Shown: one piece after another, positions 15,978 to 24,359 of the stretch | How positions within the stretch are numbered: position 1 is the first letter of the stretch | Layout of the letters: every line of letters starts with the position of its first letter | NCBI GenBank assembly: GCA_964601515.1 | Contig: CAZRNU010000008.1 | Span: 1-50,363 of the forward strand | Direction of reading: 5' to 3' | From: PWND01 sp964601515 | GTDB taxonomy: Bacteria > Bacteroidota > Bacteroidia > Bacteroidales > UBA7960 | DNA length: 50,363 bases | The notes under the pieces: model-generated | The model's database searches: none | Told to the model about the DNA's origin: nothing | What the model saw: only the letters and a program-made list of their open reading frames with translations | Made by a program: the position numbers and the translations under genes

Positions 15978-16550
15978 ATGAAACTTAGACAAATAAACAG
16001 GGCTGTACACCGCGATTTAGGTTATTTTTTCTTCGGAATGTGTATAATATATGGAATTTCAGGAATTGTGCTAAATCATAGACATAATTGGAATCCAAAT
16101 TATATCATTACTAAAGACCATTTTCAACTAAATGTGCCAAAGGAAGAAATATCAGATAGAGATGAACACGCAAAATTCTATCTTAATCAACTTGAAATAT
16201 CTCAACAATATAGAAATATTAGAGAAGTATCTGATAATCTGATAATATACTTCGATCGTGGCAGAAACGACCGTGGCAGGGTAGTTCAGGTAAATACTAC
16301 TACCGGAGATGGATATCTGGAAATTACACGAAGAATTCCGGTTTTATTTCATTTCAATTTTCTTCATTATAATATGCCCAAAAAACTATGGACATATTTC
16401 TCGGATTTGTTTGCTGTAAGCCTTGTGATATTTGCATTAACAGGCCTTTATATGAACAGGGGTAAAAATAGCTTTAAACAAAGGGGTATTTGGTTTACCA
16501 TTCCCGGAATTCTTATTCCTCTGATATTTCTTTATTTTTATCTGACGTAA
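15978..16550 (+). CDS. PepSY-associated membrane protein
   Basis: The 190-residue protein starts with an amphipathic stretch and His11, then a membrane helix (about 14-32) ending at VLNHRHNW (31-38). A periplasmic PepSY-like part follows (40-115), then a helix in YFSDLFAVSLVIFALTGLYM and a final hydrophobic C-terminus. Conserved His residues next to the helices (His11, His34, His36) are typical of PepSY_TM proteins, which often accompany iron, heme or siderophore systems. No ligand can be assigned. It may act with the preceding His-rich lipoprotein, although each seems to have its own promoter. Confidence 0.8.
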   Translation: MKLRQINRAVHRDLGYFFFGMCIIYGISGIVLNHRHNWNPNYIITKDHFQLNVPKEEISDRDEHAKFYLNQLEISQQYRNIREVSDNLIIYFDRGRNDRGRVVQVNTTTGDGYLEITRRIPVLFHFNFLHYNMPKKLWTYFSDLFAVSLVIFALTGLYMNRGKNSFKQRGIWFTIPGILIPLIFLYFYLT

Positions 16551-16654
16551 TAACAAAATAACTTTTCCAACAGCACATCTTGTCATAAATTTTTCGTTGT
16601 TTTGTACCTTAATTATTAGGCAAAAATTTTATTTATATTAATCCAAATTCAACT

Positions 16655-18328
16655 ATGAGCGACGATAAGAAGATTATTTTTTCAATGGTAGGGGTTAGCA
16701 AAGTATTTCCACCCTCAAAACAAGTTTTGAAGGATATATACCTCTCATTCTTTTATGGTGCTAAAATCGGTATTATAGGCCTTAACGGCTCGGGTAAATC
16801 GACTCTGATGAAAATTATTGCAGGAGTTGAAAAAACATTTAATGGCGAAGTAGTGTTTTCTCCCGGTTATTCAGTCGGCTATTTGCCACAGGAACCGGTT
16901 CTGGATAATTCCAAAACTGTTAGAGAAATTGTTGAAGAAGGCGTTCAGGAAGTTGTAAATATTCTTAAAGAATATGAAGCAGTAAATTTAAAGTTTTCAG
17001 AGCCATTGAGCGATGATGAAATGAATAAGCTTATAGAAAGACAGGGTGAATTATCCGACCTTATTGAACAACACGATGCATGGGAGCTTGATAACAAACT
17101 TGAACGCGCAATGGATGCACTTAGATGTCCTGCACCTGAAGAAAATGTTGCTCATCTTAGCGGAGGTGAAAGACGTAGGGTTGCTCTTTGCAGATTGCTT
17201 TTGAAAGAACCTGATATACTTTTGCTCGATGAGCCTACAAACCATTTGGATGCAGAAAGTATCGAATGGTTGGAACAACATCTTAAACAATATAAAGGAA
17301 CTGTAATTGCTATTACTCACGACCGTTATTTCCTTGATAATGTGGCAGGATGGATTCTTGAATTAGACAGAGGAGAAGGTATTCCATGGAAAGGCAACTA
17401 TACTTCATGGTTGGAACAAAAAACCAAGAGACTGGAAATGGAGGAGAAATCTGAGAGCAAACGTAAAAAGACTCTTGAGCGTGAGTTAGAATGGGTAAGA
17501 ATGAGTCCTAAAGGTCGACATGCTAAAGCTAAAGCTAGGTTAGGCGCTTATGATAGAATGTTGAATGAGGATGTAAAACAGAAAGAAGAAAAACTTGAAA
17601 TCTTTATTCCAAATGGTCCAAGACTGGGTTCCAAAGTAATAGAAGCCAATCAATTAGGTAAAGCTTTTGGAGATAAATTATTGTTTGAAAACTTCAATTT
17701 TATGCTTCCTCCTGCTGGTATAGTGGGAATTATTGGTCCTAACGGGGCCGGTAAAACAACACTTTTTAGAATGATAATGGGTATGGAAAAGCCTGATAAA
17801 GGCGATATAGCAATTGGAGAAACCGTAAAAATTGGTTATGTTGACCAGACTCACGTTGAAATAGATCCTGAAAAAACCGTTTGGGAAGTTATTTCGGGAG
17901 GTAATGACCTTATTAACCTTGCAGGCAGACAGATGAACAGCAGAGCTTATGTGTCTAGATTTAATTTCGGAGGAGTAGATCAAGGTAAAAAATGTGGTGT
18001 CCTTTCCGGTGGCGAGAGAAATCGCCTTCATCTCGCTATGACATTAAAGAGCGAAGCCAATGTGTTGCTGCTCGATGAGCCTACAAACGATATTGACGTT
18101 AACACACTAAGAGCTCTCGAAGAAGGACTCGAAAACTTTGCCGGCTGTGCCGTAATTATCACTCACGACCGTTGGTTCCTTGATAGAGTAGCCACACACA
18201 TTATTGCTTTTGAAGGTGATTCAAATGTAGTTTTCTTCGAAGGTTCTTATTCCGAATACGAGGAAAATCGCAAAAAACGAATGGGCGACAGCGGGCCTAA
18301 GAGGATTAGGTATAGGAAGTTGATGTGA
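16655..18328 (+). CDS. ettA: Energy-dependent translational throttle protein EttA (ABC-F ATPase)
   Basis: The 557-residue ABC-F protein has two nucleotide-binding domains and no membrane segment. The first has Walker A GLNGSGKST, signature LSGGERRRVALCRLL and LLLDEPTNHLD; the second has GPNGAGKTT, LSGGERNRLHLAMTL and LLLDEPTNDID. The linker and the basic C-terminus (KRIRYRKLM) fit EttA, not Uup or YheS. EttA binds the ribosomal E site and gates the first elongation step according to ADP/ATP ratio. Catalytic residues are intact. It is followed by a repeat island and then rtcB on the same strand. Confidence 0.95.
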   Translation: MSDDKKIIFSMVGVSKVFPPSKQVLKDIYLSFFYGAKIGIIGLNGSGKSTLMKIIAGVEKTFNGEVVFSPGYSVGYLPQEPVLDNSKTVREIVEEGVQEVVNILKEYEAVNLKFSEPLSDDEMNKLIERQGELSDLIEQHDAWELDNKLERAMDALRCPAPEENVAHLSGGERRRVALCRLLLKEPDILLLDEPTNHLDAESIEWLEQHLKQYKGTVIAITHDRYFLDNVAGWILELDRGEGIPWKGNYTSWLEQKTKRLEMEEKSESKRKKTLERELEWVRMSPKGRHAKAKARLGAYDRMLNEDVKQKEEKLEIFIPNGPRLGSKVIEANQLGKAFGDKLLFENFNFMLPPAGIVGIIGPNGAGKTTLFRMIMGMEKPDKGDIAIGETVKIGYVDQTHVEIDPEKTVWEVISGGNDLINLAGRQMNSRAYVSRFNFGGVDQGKKCGVLSGGERNRLHLAMTLKSEANVLLLDEPTNDIDVNTLRALEEGLENFAGCAVIITHDRWFLDRVATHIIAFEGDSNVVFFEGSYSEYEENRKKRMGDSGPKRIRYRKLM

Positions 18329-18338
18329 TAATTTGTCA

Positions 18339-18371
18339 ATTATTCAATATGCCAATGTGTCAATGTGATAA
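18339..18371. repeat. Short-period CAAT(N)TG repeat after ettA
   Basis: Right after the ettA stop the spacer reads as repeated CAAT words: TCAATTATTCAATATGCCAA then TGTGTCAATGTGATAATGG, with periods of 8-9 bases. This belongs to the same style of filler as 1808-1843. Confidence 0.6.
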
Positions 18372-18385
18372 TGGTATTTAAGGGG

Positions 18386-18460
18386 AGATTGAATGGATTG
18401 AATAACCGGTCATATCGAGCGTAAGCGAGATATCCCGTGGTTTTATGGATTGAAAAAACC
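18386..18460. repeat. Palindrome-containing repeat element bounded by imperfect direct repeats
   Basis: ATGGATTGAATAACC (18393-18407) and ATGGATTGAAAAAACC (18445-18460) flank a core at 18408-18444. The core contains the partly self-complementary sequence TATCGAGCGTAAGCGAGATA (18413-18432) within GTCATATCGAG...CCCGTGG. The CATNTCGAGCG(T)AAGCGAGANATC pattern is one I recognise as dispersed in Bacteroidota spacers. GATTGAA units at the left edge (18386-18403) echo the 9-base repeat at 1808-1843. The element ends 5 bases before the rtcB ATG, so it forms part of that gene's leader. Confidence 0.6.
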
Positions 18461-18465
18461 TCAGT

Positions 18466-19632
18466 ATGCTTAAACAAATAACATCCGAAAAACTCCCAAT
18501 AAAGCTTTGGCTTAATGATATTGAGGATGGGGCTTTGGAGCAGGCGAAAAACCTCGCCAATCATCCTTATGCTTTTAAGCATATTGCTCTTATGCCTGAT
18601 TGTCATCAGGGGTTTGGGATGCCTATTGGAGGTATTTTAGCTACCAAAGATGTTATTATTCCTAATGCGGTTGGTGTTGATATTGGCTGTGGAATGTGCG
18701 CCGTTCAGACTAATATCGAAGAGATTCCCAAAGATAAACTTAAGAAAATTCTTAGCGATATTAGAATGCTGATTCCTTTGGGATTCAAGCATCATAAAAC
18801 TCAACAGGATGCCGAGCTTATGCCTAATGGCTTTGATCTGGATAAAATGCATGTTGCAAGAAGGGAATACGATAGTGCCAGATGTCAAATTGGAACTCTT
18901 GGGGGAGGTAACCATTTCATTGAAATCCAAATTTCAAATGATAAAAAAATCTGGATTATGGTGCACTCCGGAAGCAGAAATATTGGGAAGCAAGTAGCTG
19001 ATTATTATAATCGTATGGCGGTTGATTTAAATGAAAAGATGAAGAGCCCTGTGCCTAAATCTGCTCAGCTTGCATATCTGCATCTTGACTCTGAACAAGG
19101 TATACAATACTACAACGAAATGAAGTATTGTGTAGATTTTGCACTGGCTAACAGAAAGCTGATGATGGAAAGGATAATTGAGGTGTTTTCCAATAATATT
19201 AGCTCTGCCAAATTTGCTCCTATGATTAATATTGCCCACAACTACGCTGTGAAAGAGCAGCATTTCGGACAAGAGGTGATTGTTCACAGAAAAGGCGCAA
19301 CAAAAGCAGATAAGAATACTGTTGGCATAATTCCGGGCAGTCAGGGCACAAGCAGCTATATTGTTAAAGGCAAAGGAAATAAAGACAGTTTTGAAAGCTG
19401 TTCTCATGGCGCAGGAAGGGTTATGGGAAGAAAAGAGGCTATAAGATCACTGGATTTGAAAAAAGAAATAAACTACCTGAATGAAAAAGGGATAATTCAT
19501 TCTATTCGCACCACCAACGACCTCGAAGAAGCCTCAAGTGCTTATAAAAATATTGACGAGGTAATGAAAAACCAGGAAGATTTGGTTGAAATTCTTGTGG
19601 AGCTAAAACCACTTGCGGTGATTAAGGGCTGA
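18466..19632 (+). CDS. rtcB: RtcB family RNA ligase
   Basis: RtcB ligases join 2',3'-cyclic phosphate or 3'-phosphate RNA ends to 5'-OH ends using GTP and Mn2+. The 388-residue protein has VDIGCGMCA (71-79) with metal-binding Asp72 and Cys75, GGGNHFIE (146-153), HSGSRN (167-172), a His in NIAHNYAV, HRKGATKA, and SHGAGR near the C-terminus with the guanylylated His. All catalytic positions appear intact. It is slightly shorter than the E. coli enzyme. No archease, RtcA or RtcR gene is adjacent. The start ATG at 18466 follows a repeat element directly, so transcription may come from upstream (ettA) or from within the repeat. Confidence 0.93.
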   Translation: MLKQITSEKLPIKLWLNDIEDGALEQAKNLANHPYAFKHIALMPDCHQGFGMPIGGILATKDVIIPNAVGVDIGCGMCAVQTNIEEIPKDKLKKILSDIRMLIPLGFKHHKTQQDAELMPNGFDLDKMHVARREYDSARCQIGTLGGGNHFIEIQISNDKKIWIMVHSGSRNIGKQVADYYNRMAVDLNEKMKSPVPKSAQLAYLHLDSEQGIQYYNEMKYCVDFALANRKLMMERIIEVFSNNISSAKFAPMINIAHNYAVKEQHFGQEVIVHRKGATKADKNTVGIIPGSQGTSSYIVKGKGNKDSFESCSHGAGRVMGRKEAIRSLDLKKEINYLNEKGIIHSIRTTNDLEEASSAYKNIDEVMKNQEDLVEILVELKPLAVIKG

Positions 19633-19645
19633 AATTGATTTAAGA

Positions 19646-19678
19646 TTGGTAAGATTCTGTGAAAAACTCTTATTTTTG
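19646..19678 (+). promoter_or_regulatory. Promoter of hisS-hutH
   Basis: TATTTTTG at 19671-19678 (then CC) matches TAnnTTTG. TTGG at 19646-19649 is a near -33 element at a spacing of 21. The predicted leader is about 15 bases before the hisS ATG at 19699. Confidence 0.5.
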
Positions 19679-19698
19679 CCATTCTTAATAATTAAATT

Positions 19699-21069
19699 AT
19701 GGCTAAAGAAAAACCGGGAATTCCAAAAGGAACCAGAGATTTCAGTCCTGTTGAGATTGCACGCAGGAATTATATTTTTGATACAATTAAGCAAGTTTTT
19801 CAATTATATGGATATAATCCCATAGAAACTCCCTCCATGGAGAATCTTTCAACCTTGATGGGAAAATACGGAGAGGAAGGAGACAGGTTAATTTTCAGAA
19901 TCTTGAATTCAGGCGATTATTTATCGAAAGTTGATTCTTCAGATTTAAACCTAAAAGATTCCAACAAAATTTCTGCACAGATATGTGAAAAAGCTCTAAG
20001 ATATGATCTTACAGTGCCATTTGCAAGATACGTTGTTCAGTACCAGCATGAAATTAGTTTCCCATTTAAAAGATATCAGATACAGCCTGTTTGGAGAGCA
20101 GATAAGCCTCAAAGAGGTAGATATCGCGAGTTTTATCAATGTGATGTAGATGTAATAGGTAGCGATTCATTGTATAATGAAGCTGAACTTGTTAAAATAG
20201 TTGATGATATCTTTAAAGCATTGAATATTAATGTATTGGTTAAGCTGAATAATAGGAAAATCCTTACCGGTATTGCAGAATTTATAGGAGAGTCTGACAA
20301 AATCATTGATATCACTATAGCTATTGATAAGCTTGATAAAATTGGTCTTGATAATGTGAAATTAGAGCTTGCCTCTAAAGGTCTTTCTACCGATGCAATC
20401 AAAAAACTCGAACCTGTATTATTACTTCAGGGCACAAATGAAGAAAAGCTTGATAAATTGGGCGAAATATTAAAATCATCAGAAGTCGGATTATTGGGTA
20501 TTTCTGAAATTAAAGAGGTTTTTGATATTATTGGTAAGATGAGTATTAATATTCCGGTTGAACTGGATTTAACGCTTGCAAGAGGCTTAAACTATTATAC
20601 AGGAGCAATTATTGAAGTTAAAGCTCTTGATGTGGCAATTGGAAGTATAAGTGGAGGTGGAAGATACGACGATCTTACAGGTATTTTTGGATTATCGGGA
20701 GTTTCTGGCGTTGGAATTTCTTTTGGTGCCGATCGTATTTATGATGTTTTATATGAATTAAAGAAGTTCCCCGAGAATACTGAAACATCAACCAATGTTA
20801 TAGCTATAAACTTTGGAGAAAATGAACTAAGATATAATATTGAAGTTTTAAACGAACTGCGTAAGCAAGGTATTAAATGTCAATTATACCCGGAGCCGGC
20901 AAAGATGAAAAAGCAAATGCAATATGCTTCAAAAGCCGGTGTTCCTTTTGTTATTATGGCCGGTCAGGAAGAAATTGACAGTAAAACACTTACATTGAAA
21001 AACATGACTTCGGGAGATCAAAAAACTGTAAACATTCAGGAAGCTATTGACATCATAAAGAAACACTAA
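19699..21069 (+). CDS. hisS: Histidyl-tRNA synthetase
   Basis: The 456-residue class II synthetase charges tRNA-His. Visible elements are the N-terminal PKGTRDFSP, motif 2 in QIQPVWRADKPQRGRYREF with the catalytic Arg, the histidine-specific loop ARGLNYYTGAIIEV, motif 3 near GVGISFGADRIYDVL, and a C-terminal anticodon-binding domain (from about residue 365). Length and motifs are normal. It is followed after 31 bases by hutH, with no terminator between, so the two are probably cotranscribed. Confidence 0.97.
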   Translation: MAKEKPGIPKGTRDFSPVEIARRNYIFDTIKQVFQLYGYNPIETPSMENLSTLMGKYGEEGDRLIFRILNSGDYLSKVDSSDLNLKDSNKISAQICEKALRYDLTVPFARYVVQYQHEISFPFKRYQIQPVWRADKPQRGRYREFYQCDVDVIGSDSLYNEAELVKIVDDIFKALNINVLVKLNNRKILTGIAEFIGESDKIIDITIAIDKLDKIGLDNVKLELASKGLSTDAIKKLEPVLLLQGTNEEKLDKLGEILKSSEVGLLGISEIKEVFDIIGKMSINIPVELDLTLARGLNYYTGAIIEVKALDVAIGSISGGGRYDDLTGIFGLSGVSGVGISFGADRIYDVLYELKKFPENTETSTNVIAINFGENELRYNIEVLNELRKQGIKCQLYPEPAKMKKQMQYASKAGVPFVIMAGQEEIDSKTLTLKNMTSGDQKTVNIQEAIDIIKKH

Positions 21070-21100
21070 CAATCATTCAAATAAACTTCTTTTAAGTATT

Positions 21101-22600
21101 ATGGAAATTCATCATATAAGTCCAAAATCTCTTTCAATAAATGATATTGAAGAAATCATTTCATCAAACATAAAGCTAGCATTATCAAAGGAAGCCGAGA
21201 AACTGATTATTGATTGTCGTGAATATCTTGACAAGAAAATCGCATCTCAGAAAGAGCCTGTTTACGGTGTTACAACCGGATTTGGGTCTTTGTGCAATCA
21301 TTCTATTAGTGAATCGGATTTAGGAAAGCTTCAGGAAAACCTTATGATGTCGCATGCCTGTGGTATTGGTGATACTGTTAGACCGGAAATAGTAAAGATA
21401 ATGTTGCTTTTAAAAGTTCAGTCTTTATCTTATGGAAAATCAGGTGTACAATTAATAACTGTTCAAAGGCTTATTGATTTTTATAATAATGATATAATTC
21501 CGATTGTTTATGAGCAGGGTTCACTTGGTGCAAGTGGTGATCTTTGCCCACTGGCTCATTTATGCCTGCCGCTGATTGGGATGGGACAAGTTAGTTATAA
21601 TGGCAAAATAAGAGAGGCGGCTGAGGTTTTAGGAGAATTGAAATTTGAGCCTGTTAAGCTTGCTTCAAAAGAAGGTTTGGCATTGCTTAACGGAACTCAG
21701 TTTATGGCTTCTTTCGCTGTTTATAGCCTGATAAAAGCCAATAAAATAAGAGATTGGGCTGATATAATAGGTGCTATGTCTTTGGAGGCATATGATGGCA
21801 GAATTGAACCATTCGACGATGATGTGCACCAGATCAGACACCATAAAGGTCAGATTGAGACGGCAAAGAATATTAGAAAGATACTGGAAGGTAGTGAGTT
21901 GATAAAACAACCTAAGAAACATGTTCAAGACCCATATTCTTTCAGATGTATGCCACAGGTGCACGGAGCCAGCAAGGATGCTATCAGATATGTGACGGAA
22001 GTTATTACAAATGAAATAAATGCTGTTACTGATAATCCAACGATATTCCCTGAAAGCGACAAAATTATTTCTGCGGGAAATTTTCATGGTCAGCCATTAG
22101 CATTAGTGCTTGATTTTCTCGGAATTGCGCTTGCCGAGTTGGGAAATATCTCTGAAAGACGAATTTACAGGCTTATAGCAGGGGAGAGGGGATTACCTTC
22201 ATTTCTGGTAGCTCACCCCGGGCTAAATTCCGGATTTATGATTCCTCAATATACTGCAGCATCTATTGTTAGTCAGAACAAACAGCTTTGTACGCCGGCA
22301 TCTGTAGATTCTATAGAGAGTTCTCAAGGACAGGAAGATCATGTGAGCATGGGAGCAAACGCTGCTGTAAAAGGATTAAAAATTGCAGAAAATGTGGAAA
22401 AAATCCTTGCAATCGAACTTTTCAATGCAGCTCAGGCTGTGGAATTCAGAAGACCACTAAAAACTTCACCTTTGTTGGAGAGTTTATTGACTGAATACCG
22501 CAAAATCGTATCATTTGTCGAAAATGACAAATTAATGTTTGCAGAAATACACAAATCAATTAATTTTATTGTGAACAAAAAACCCGTGAAATACGTATAA
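21101..22600 (+). CDS. hutH: Histidine ammonia-lyase
   Basis: HutH removes ammonia from histidine to give urocanate. The 499-residue protein carries YGVTTGFG (55-62), the MIO-forming triad Ala144-Ser145-Gly146 in GSLGASGDLCPLAHL, and VTDNPTIFPE. The substrate-selectivity pair at residues 84-85 is Ser-His (MMSHACGIG), the type found in histidine lyases and not the His-Leu or Phe-Leu pairs of tyrosine and phenylalanine lyases. No hutU, hutI or formiminoglutamate gene is in the window, so the rest of the pathway must be elsewhere. It lies 31 bases behind hisS. Confidence 0.94.
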   Translation: MEIHHISPKSLSINDIEEIISSNIKLALSKEAEKLIIDCREYLDKKIASQKEPVYGVTTGFGSLCNHSISESDLGKLQENLMMSHACGIGDTVRPEIVKIMLLLKVQSLSYGKSGVQLITVQRLIDFYNNDIIPIVYEQGSLGASGDLCPLAHLCLPLIGMGQVSYNGKIREAAEVLGELKFEPVKLASKEGLALLNGTQFMASFAVYSLIKANKIRDWADIIGAMSLEAYDGRIEPFDDDVHQIRHHKGQIETAKNIRKILEGSELIKQPKKHVQDPYSFRCMPQVHGASKDAIRYVTEVITNEINAVTDNPTIFPESDKIISAGNFHGQPLALVLDFLGIALAELGNISERRIYRLIAGERGLPSFLVAHPGLNSGFMIPQYTAASIVSQNKQLCTPASVDSIESSQGQEDHVSMGANAAVKGLKIAENVEKILAIELFNAAQAVEFRRPLKTSPLLESLLTEYRKIVSFVENDKLMFAEIHKSINFIVNKKPVKYV

Positions 22601-22619
22601 ATAAGTTAGTAATAGGAAT

Positions 22620-22627
22620 TATTTTTG
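22620..22627 (+). promoter_or_regulatory. Candidate -7 element for the four-helix membrane protein gene
   Basis: TATTTTTG fits TAnnTTTG. Predicted initiation is near 22634, where a small hairpin (TTGCCT/AGGCA, 22633-22650) would begin the leader. No -33 element is evident. Confidence 0.35.
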
Positions 22628-22673
22628 GACGTTTGCCTAAAAACAGGCATATTATTAATTAAAAGTCAGACAG

Positions 22674-23177
22674 ATGCAAGAAGATGTTATTATTGTTCAT
22701 CATGTTTCAGACCAAAAGGAAGAAATAAAGGAAAAACTAGCCGAAGTTAAGGTTCATAAGCCTGGCATAATTGTCGTACTGTCTGTTGTTGCTTATTTTA
22801 TAATGGCCCTAAACTTTTTTGTTGGAGTTTTTATGAATATAGCCCATTTCAATCCTGATGTTTTTGCCAACTATAATAGTATACATTTATTTGCAATTGG
22901 AATTCACCTTAAAACATGGAATGTAATGTCTCCTATAATAGTTGCAATGGCTATAATGCCAATTCTTGGTATAATAGGATTGGCACTAACAAGCAAAAAA
23001 GGATCAATAGGTTTTTGGTTGTTTTCTCTTTCTCAGTTAGTGTTTTTGGCTATTCCAATTATTATATCAAAGCCTTCTGATTATAGCATGGTAATTATAT
23101 CTCTGCTGCATACGATTATTATAATACCATCTGTAATAGCATATTATACATATCTGTATTACTTCAAGAGGCTATAG
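22674..23177 (+). CDS. Four-helix inner-membrane protein, unknown function
   Basis: The 167-residue product has a hydrophilic N-terminus (1-28, rich in Lys/Glu) and four predicted membrane helices at about 31-56, 86-105, 111-131 and 139-162, ending YYFKRL. I do not recognise a family or motif. It lies 73 bases downstream of hutH and converges with the phospholipase-like gene, with only 9 bases between stops and no terminator visible. The regular helix pattern and a separate -7-like element make it a likely real gene. Confidence 0.7.
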   Translation: MQEDVIIVHHVSDQKEEIKEKLAEVKVHKPGIIVVLSVVAYFIMALNFFVGVFMNIAHFNPDVFANYNSIHLFAIGIHLKTWNVMSPIIVAMAIMPILGIIGLALTSKKGSIGFWLFSLSQLVFLAIPIIISKPSDYSMVIISLLHTIIIIPSVIAYYTYLYYFKRL

Positions 23178-23186
23178 AGATAGCTT

Positions 23187-24179
23187 CTATTGAGGATAAT
23201 ATCTGCCTTGAGGTTTCTCTGTCTGTTCAAATTTCTTTTTTTCTTCCTCTAATTCCTGCAAGTGGTCTTCACTTACTGCTTTTACAACTTTTGATAATTC
23301 AGGCTGACCGGCATTTACCCAAGCTGTATACCAAAAATCACCCACACTTTTTGTAGCCAGTTTCATTTGCCTTTCAACCATACATTTAAGTTCTTCATGA
23401 AAAGCCCTAGAAAAATCGCGGGAATAAACTCTCATATTTGTATTACCTCTCGATTCGTGAGAAAACACTCTATCTGCACCCATTCTTAATCTTAAGTCAT
23501 TAAATACCTGATAAATTGTATCAACTTTTAAATGACTGTTTTTTACTAATTCCCAAGTTCTTTCAAGTGGGTATTCAATGTATTCAGCTCTACCCACGAA
23601 GTAATTGAAACCATCAGCATATAATTCAGGCAATCTACTTTCCCAAAAACCATGAATACCAACTTCATCCGGAGTTCTACCATTGTAATATTTTGTTGTA
23701 TGCAAAGGAGTACAGGCATCTGCAATATAATGCCCAATATGAGCTGCATTATAAAGTATTCTATCAACATCACCTGACTCAAATGCTCTTGTAAGCCTCA
23801 TCATCATAACGTTTATATGCCATGGTAAAACTCCGTGAGCCATAAGTGTATCTTCAGAGAACTTTTCAACAGCTTTTGTCCATGTTTTTGGTACTGTTGC
23901 AAAAGGGTTTTCTCCATATTGATCAATGTCAATATAATGCCTAGGTGCTTCACCCGGGATAGCATGCGCAAGTCTATCCGGCTGAATACTCTGTTCTGTA
24001 ATGTATTCAATATGCTTTCTGAAAAAGCCCACCATTTCAGGAGGTAGGGTAAATACCGCCATTCTGTTAATTTTTCGATGAGCATTAAATCCGAATGGAT
24101 AAGCTTTTATAGTCGGGAGTGTTATTAATACAATGCTTAGAAAAAAAACTGTAAAACTCCTAAATAATTCTCTTTTCAT
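23187..24179 (-). CDS. Secreted zinc-dependent phospholipase C / S1-P1 nuclease-like protein
   Basis: The protein of 330 residues (from the ATG at 24179; the frame can be extended only by a TTG) has a signal peptide ending near IKAYP. Zinc-ligand landmarks of the phospholipase C/P1 nuclease superfamily follow: FGFNAHRKIN at the mature N-terminus, a His in MAHGVLPWH, HIGHYIADACTPLHTT, and HGFWESRLPELY. In the superfamily the mature N-terminus begins with a Trp that binds zinc; here Phe/Tyr residues occupy that region. The C-terminus is Glu/Lys-rich. It is likely periplasmic; the substrate (phosphodiester of lipid or nucleic acid) is not known. Confidence 0.85.
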   Translation of the reverse strand: MKRELFRSFTVFFLSIVLITLPTIKAYPFGFNAHRKINRMAVFTLPPEMVGFFRKHIEYITEQSIQPDRLAHAIPGEAPRHYIDIDQYGENPFATVPKTWTKAVEKFSEDTLMAHGVLPWHINVMMMRLTRAFESGDVDRILYNAAHIGHYIADACTPLHTTKYYNGRTPDEVGIHGFWESRLPELYADGFNYFVGRAEYIEYPLERTWELVKNSHLKVDTIYQVFNDLRLRMGADRVFSHESRGNTNMRVYSRDFSRAFHEELKCMVERQMKLATKSVGDFWYTAWVNAGQPELSKVVKAVSEDHLQELEEEKKKFEQTEKPQGRYYPQ

Positions 24180-24285
24180 CAAATATGATTTAATTCCTTT
24201 ATAGCTATAAAGTTAATAGTTTTTGGCGGTTTGGGGTTAATGTAATCACCAAAATAAAGTTAAATCAATATTTTGGTTTTTTTTA

Positions 24286-24334
24286 ATAAAAAGCTGCTGC
24301 AATTTAGGTTTTGTCAATCTAAATGCAGCAGCTG
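24286..24334 (-). terminator. Intrinsic terminator of gcvT
   Basis: Read on the minus strand, AGCTGCTGCATTTAG (24333-24319) pairs with CTAAATTGCAGCAGCT (24307-24292) with one bulged base, followed by TTTTATT and further T. It lies about 25 bases after the gcvT stop. Confidence 0.85.
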
Positions 24335-24359
24335 CAGAACGTATTATAACTATTTCAAA

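Noticed and set aside
18340..18606. Minus-strand frames (88 and 60 residues) over the second repeat island
   Set aside because: They overlap the rtcB start in antisense and the repeat element; no start context or recognisable protein.
22633..22650. Small hairpin TTGCCT/AGGCA as terminator of hutH
   Set aside because: Stem too short and no T-run follows; it may only be the start of the next gene's leader.
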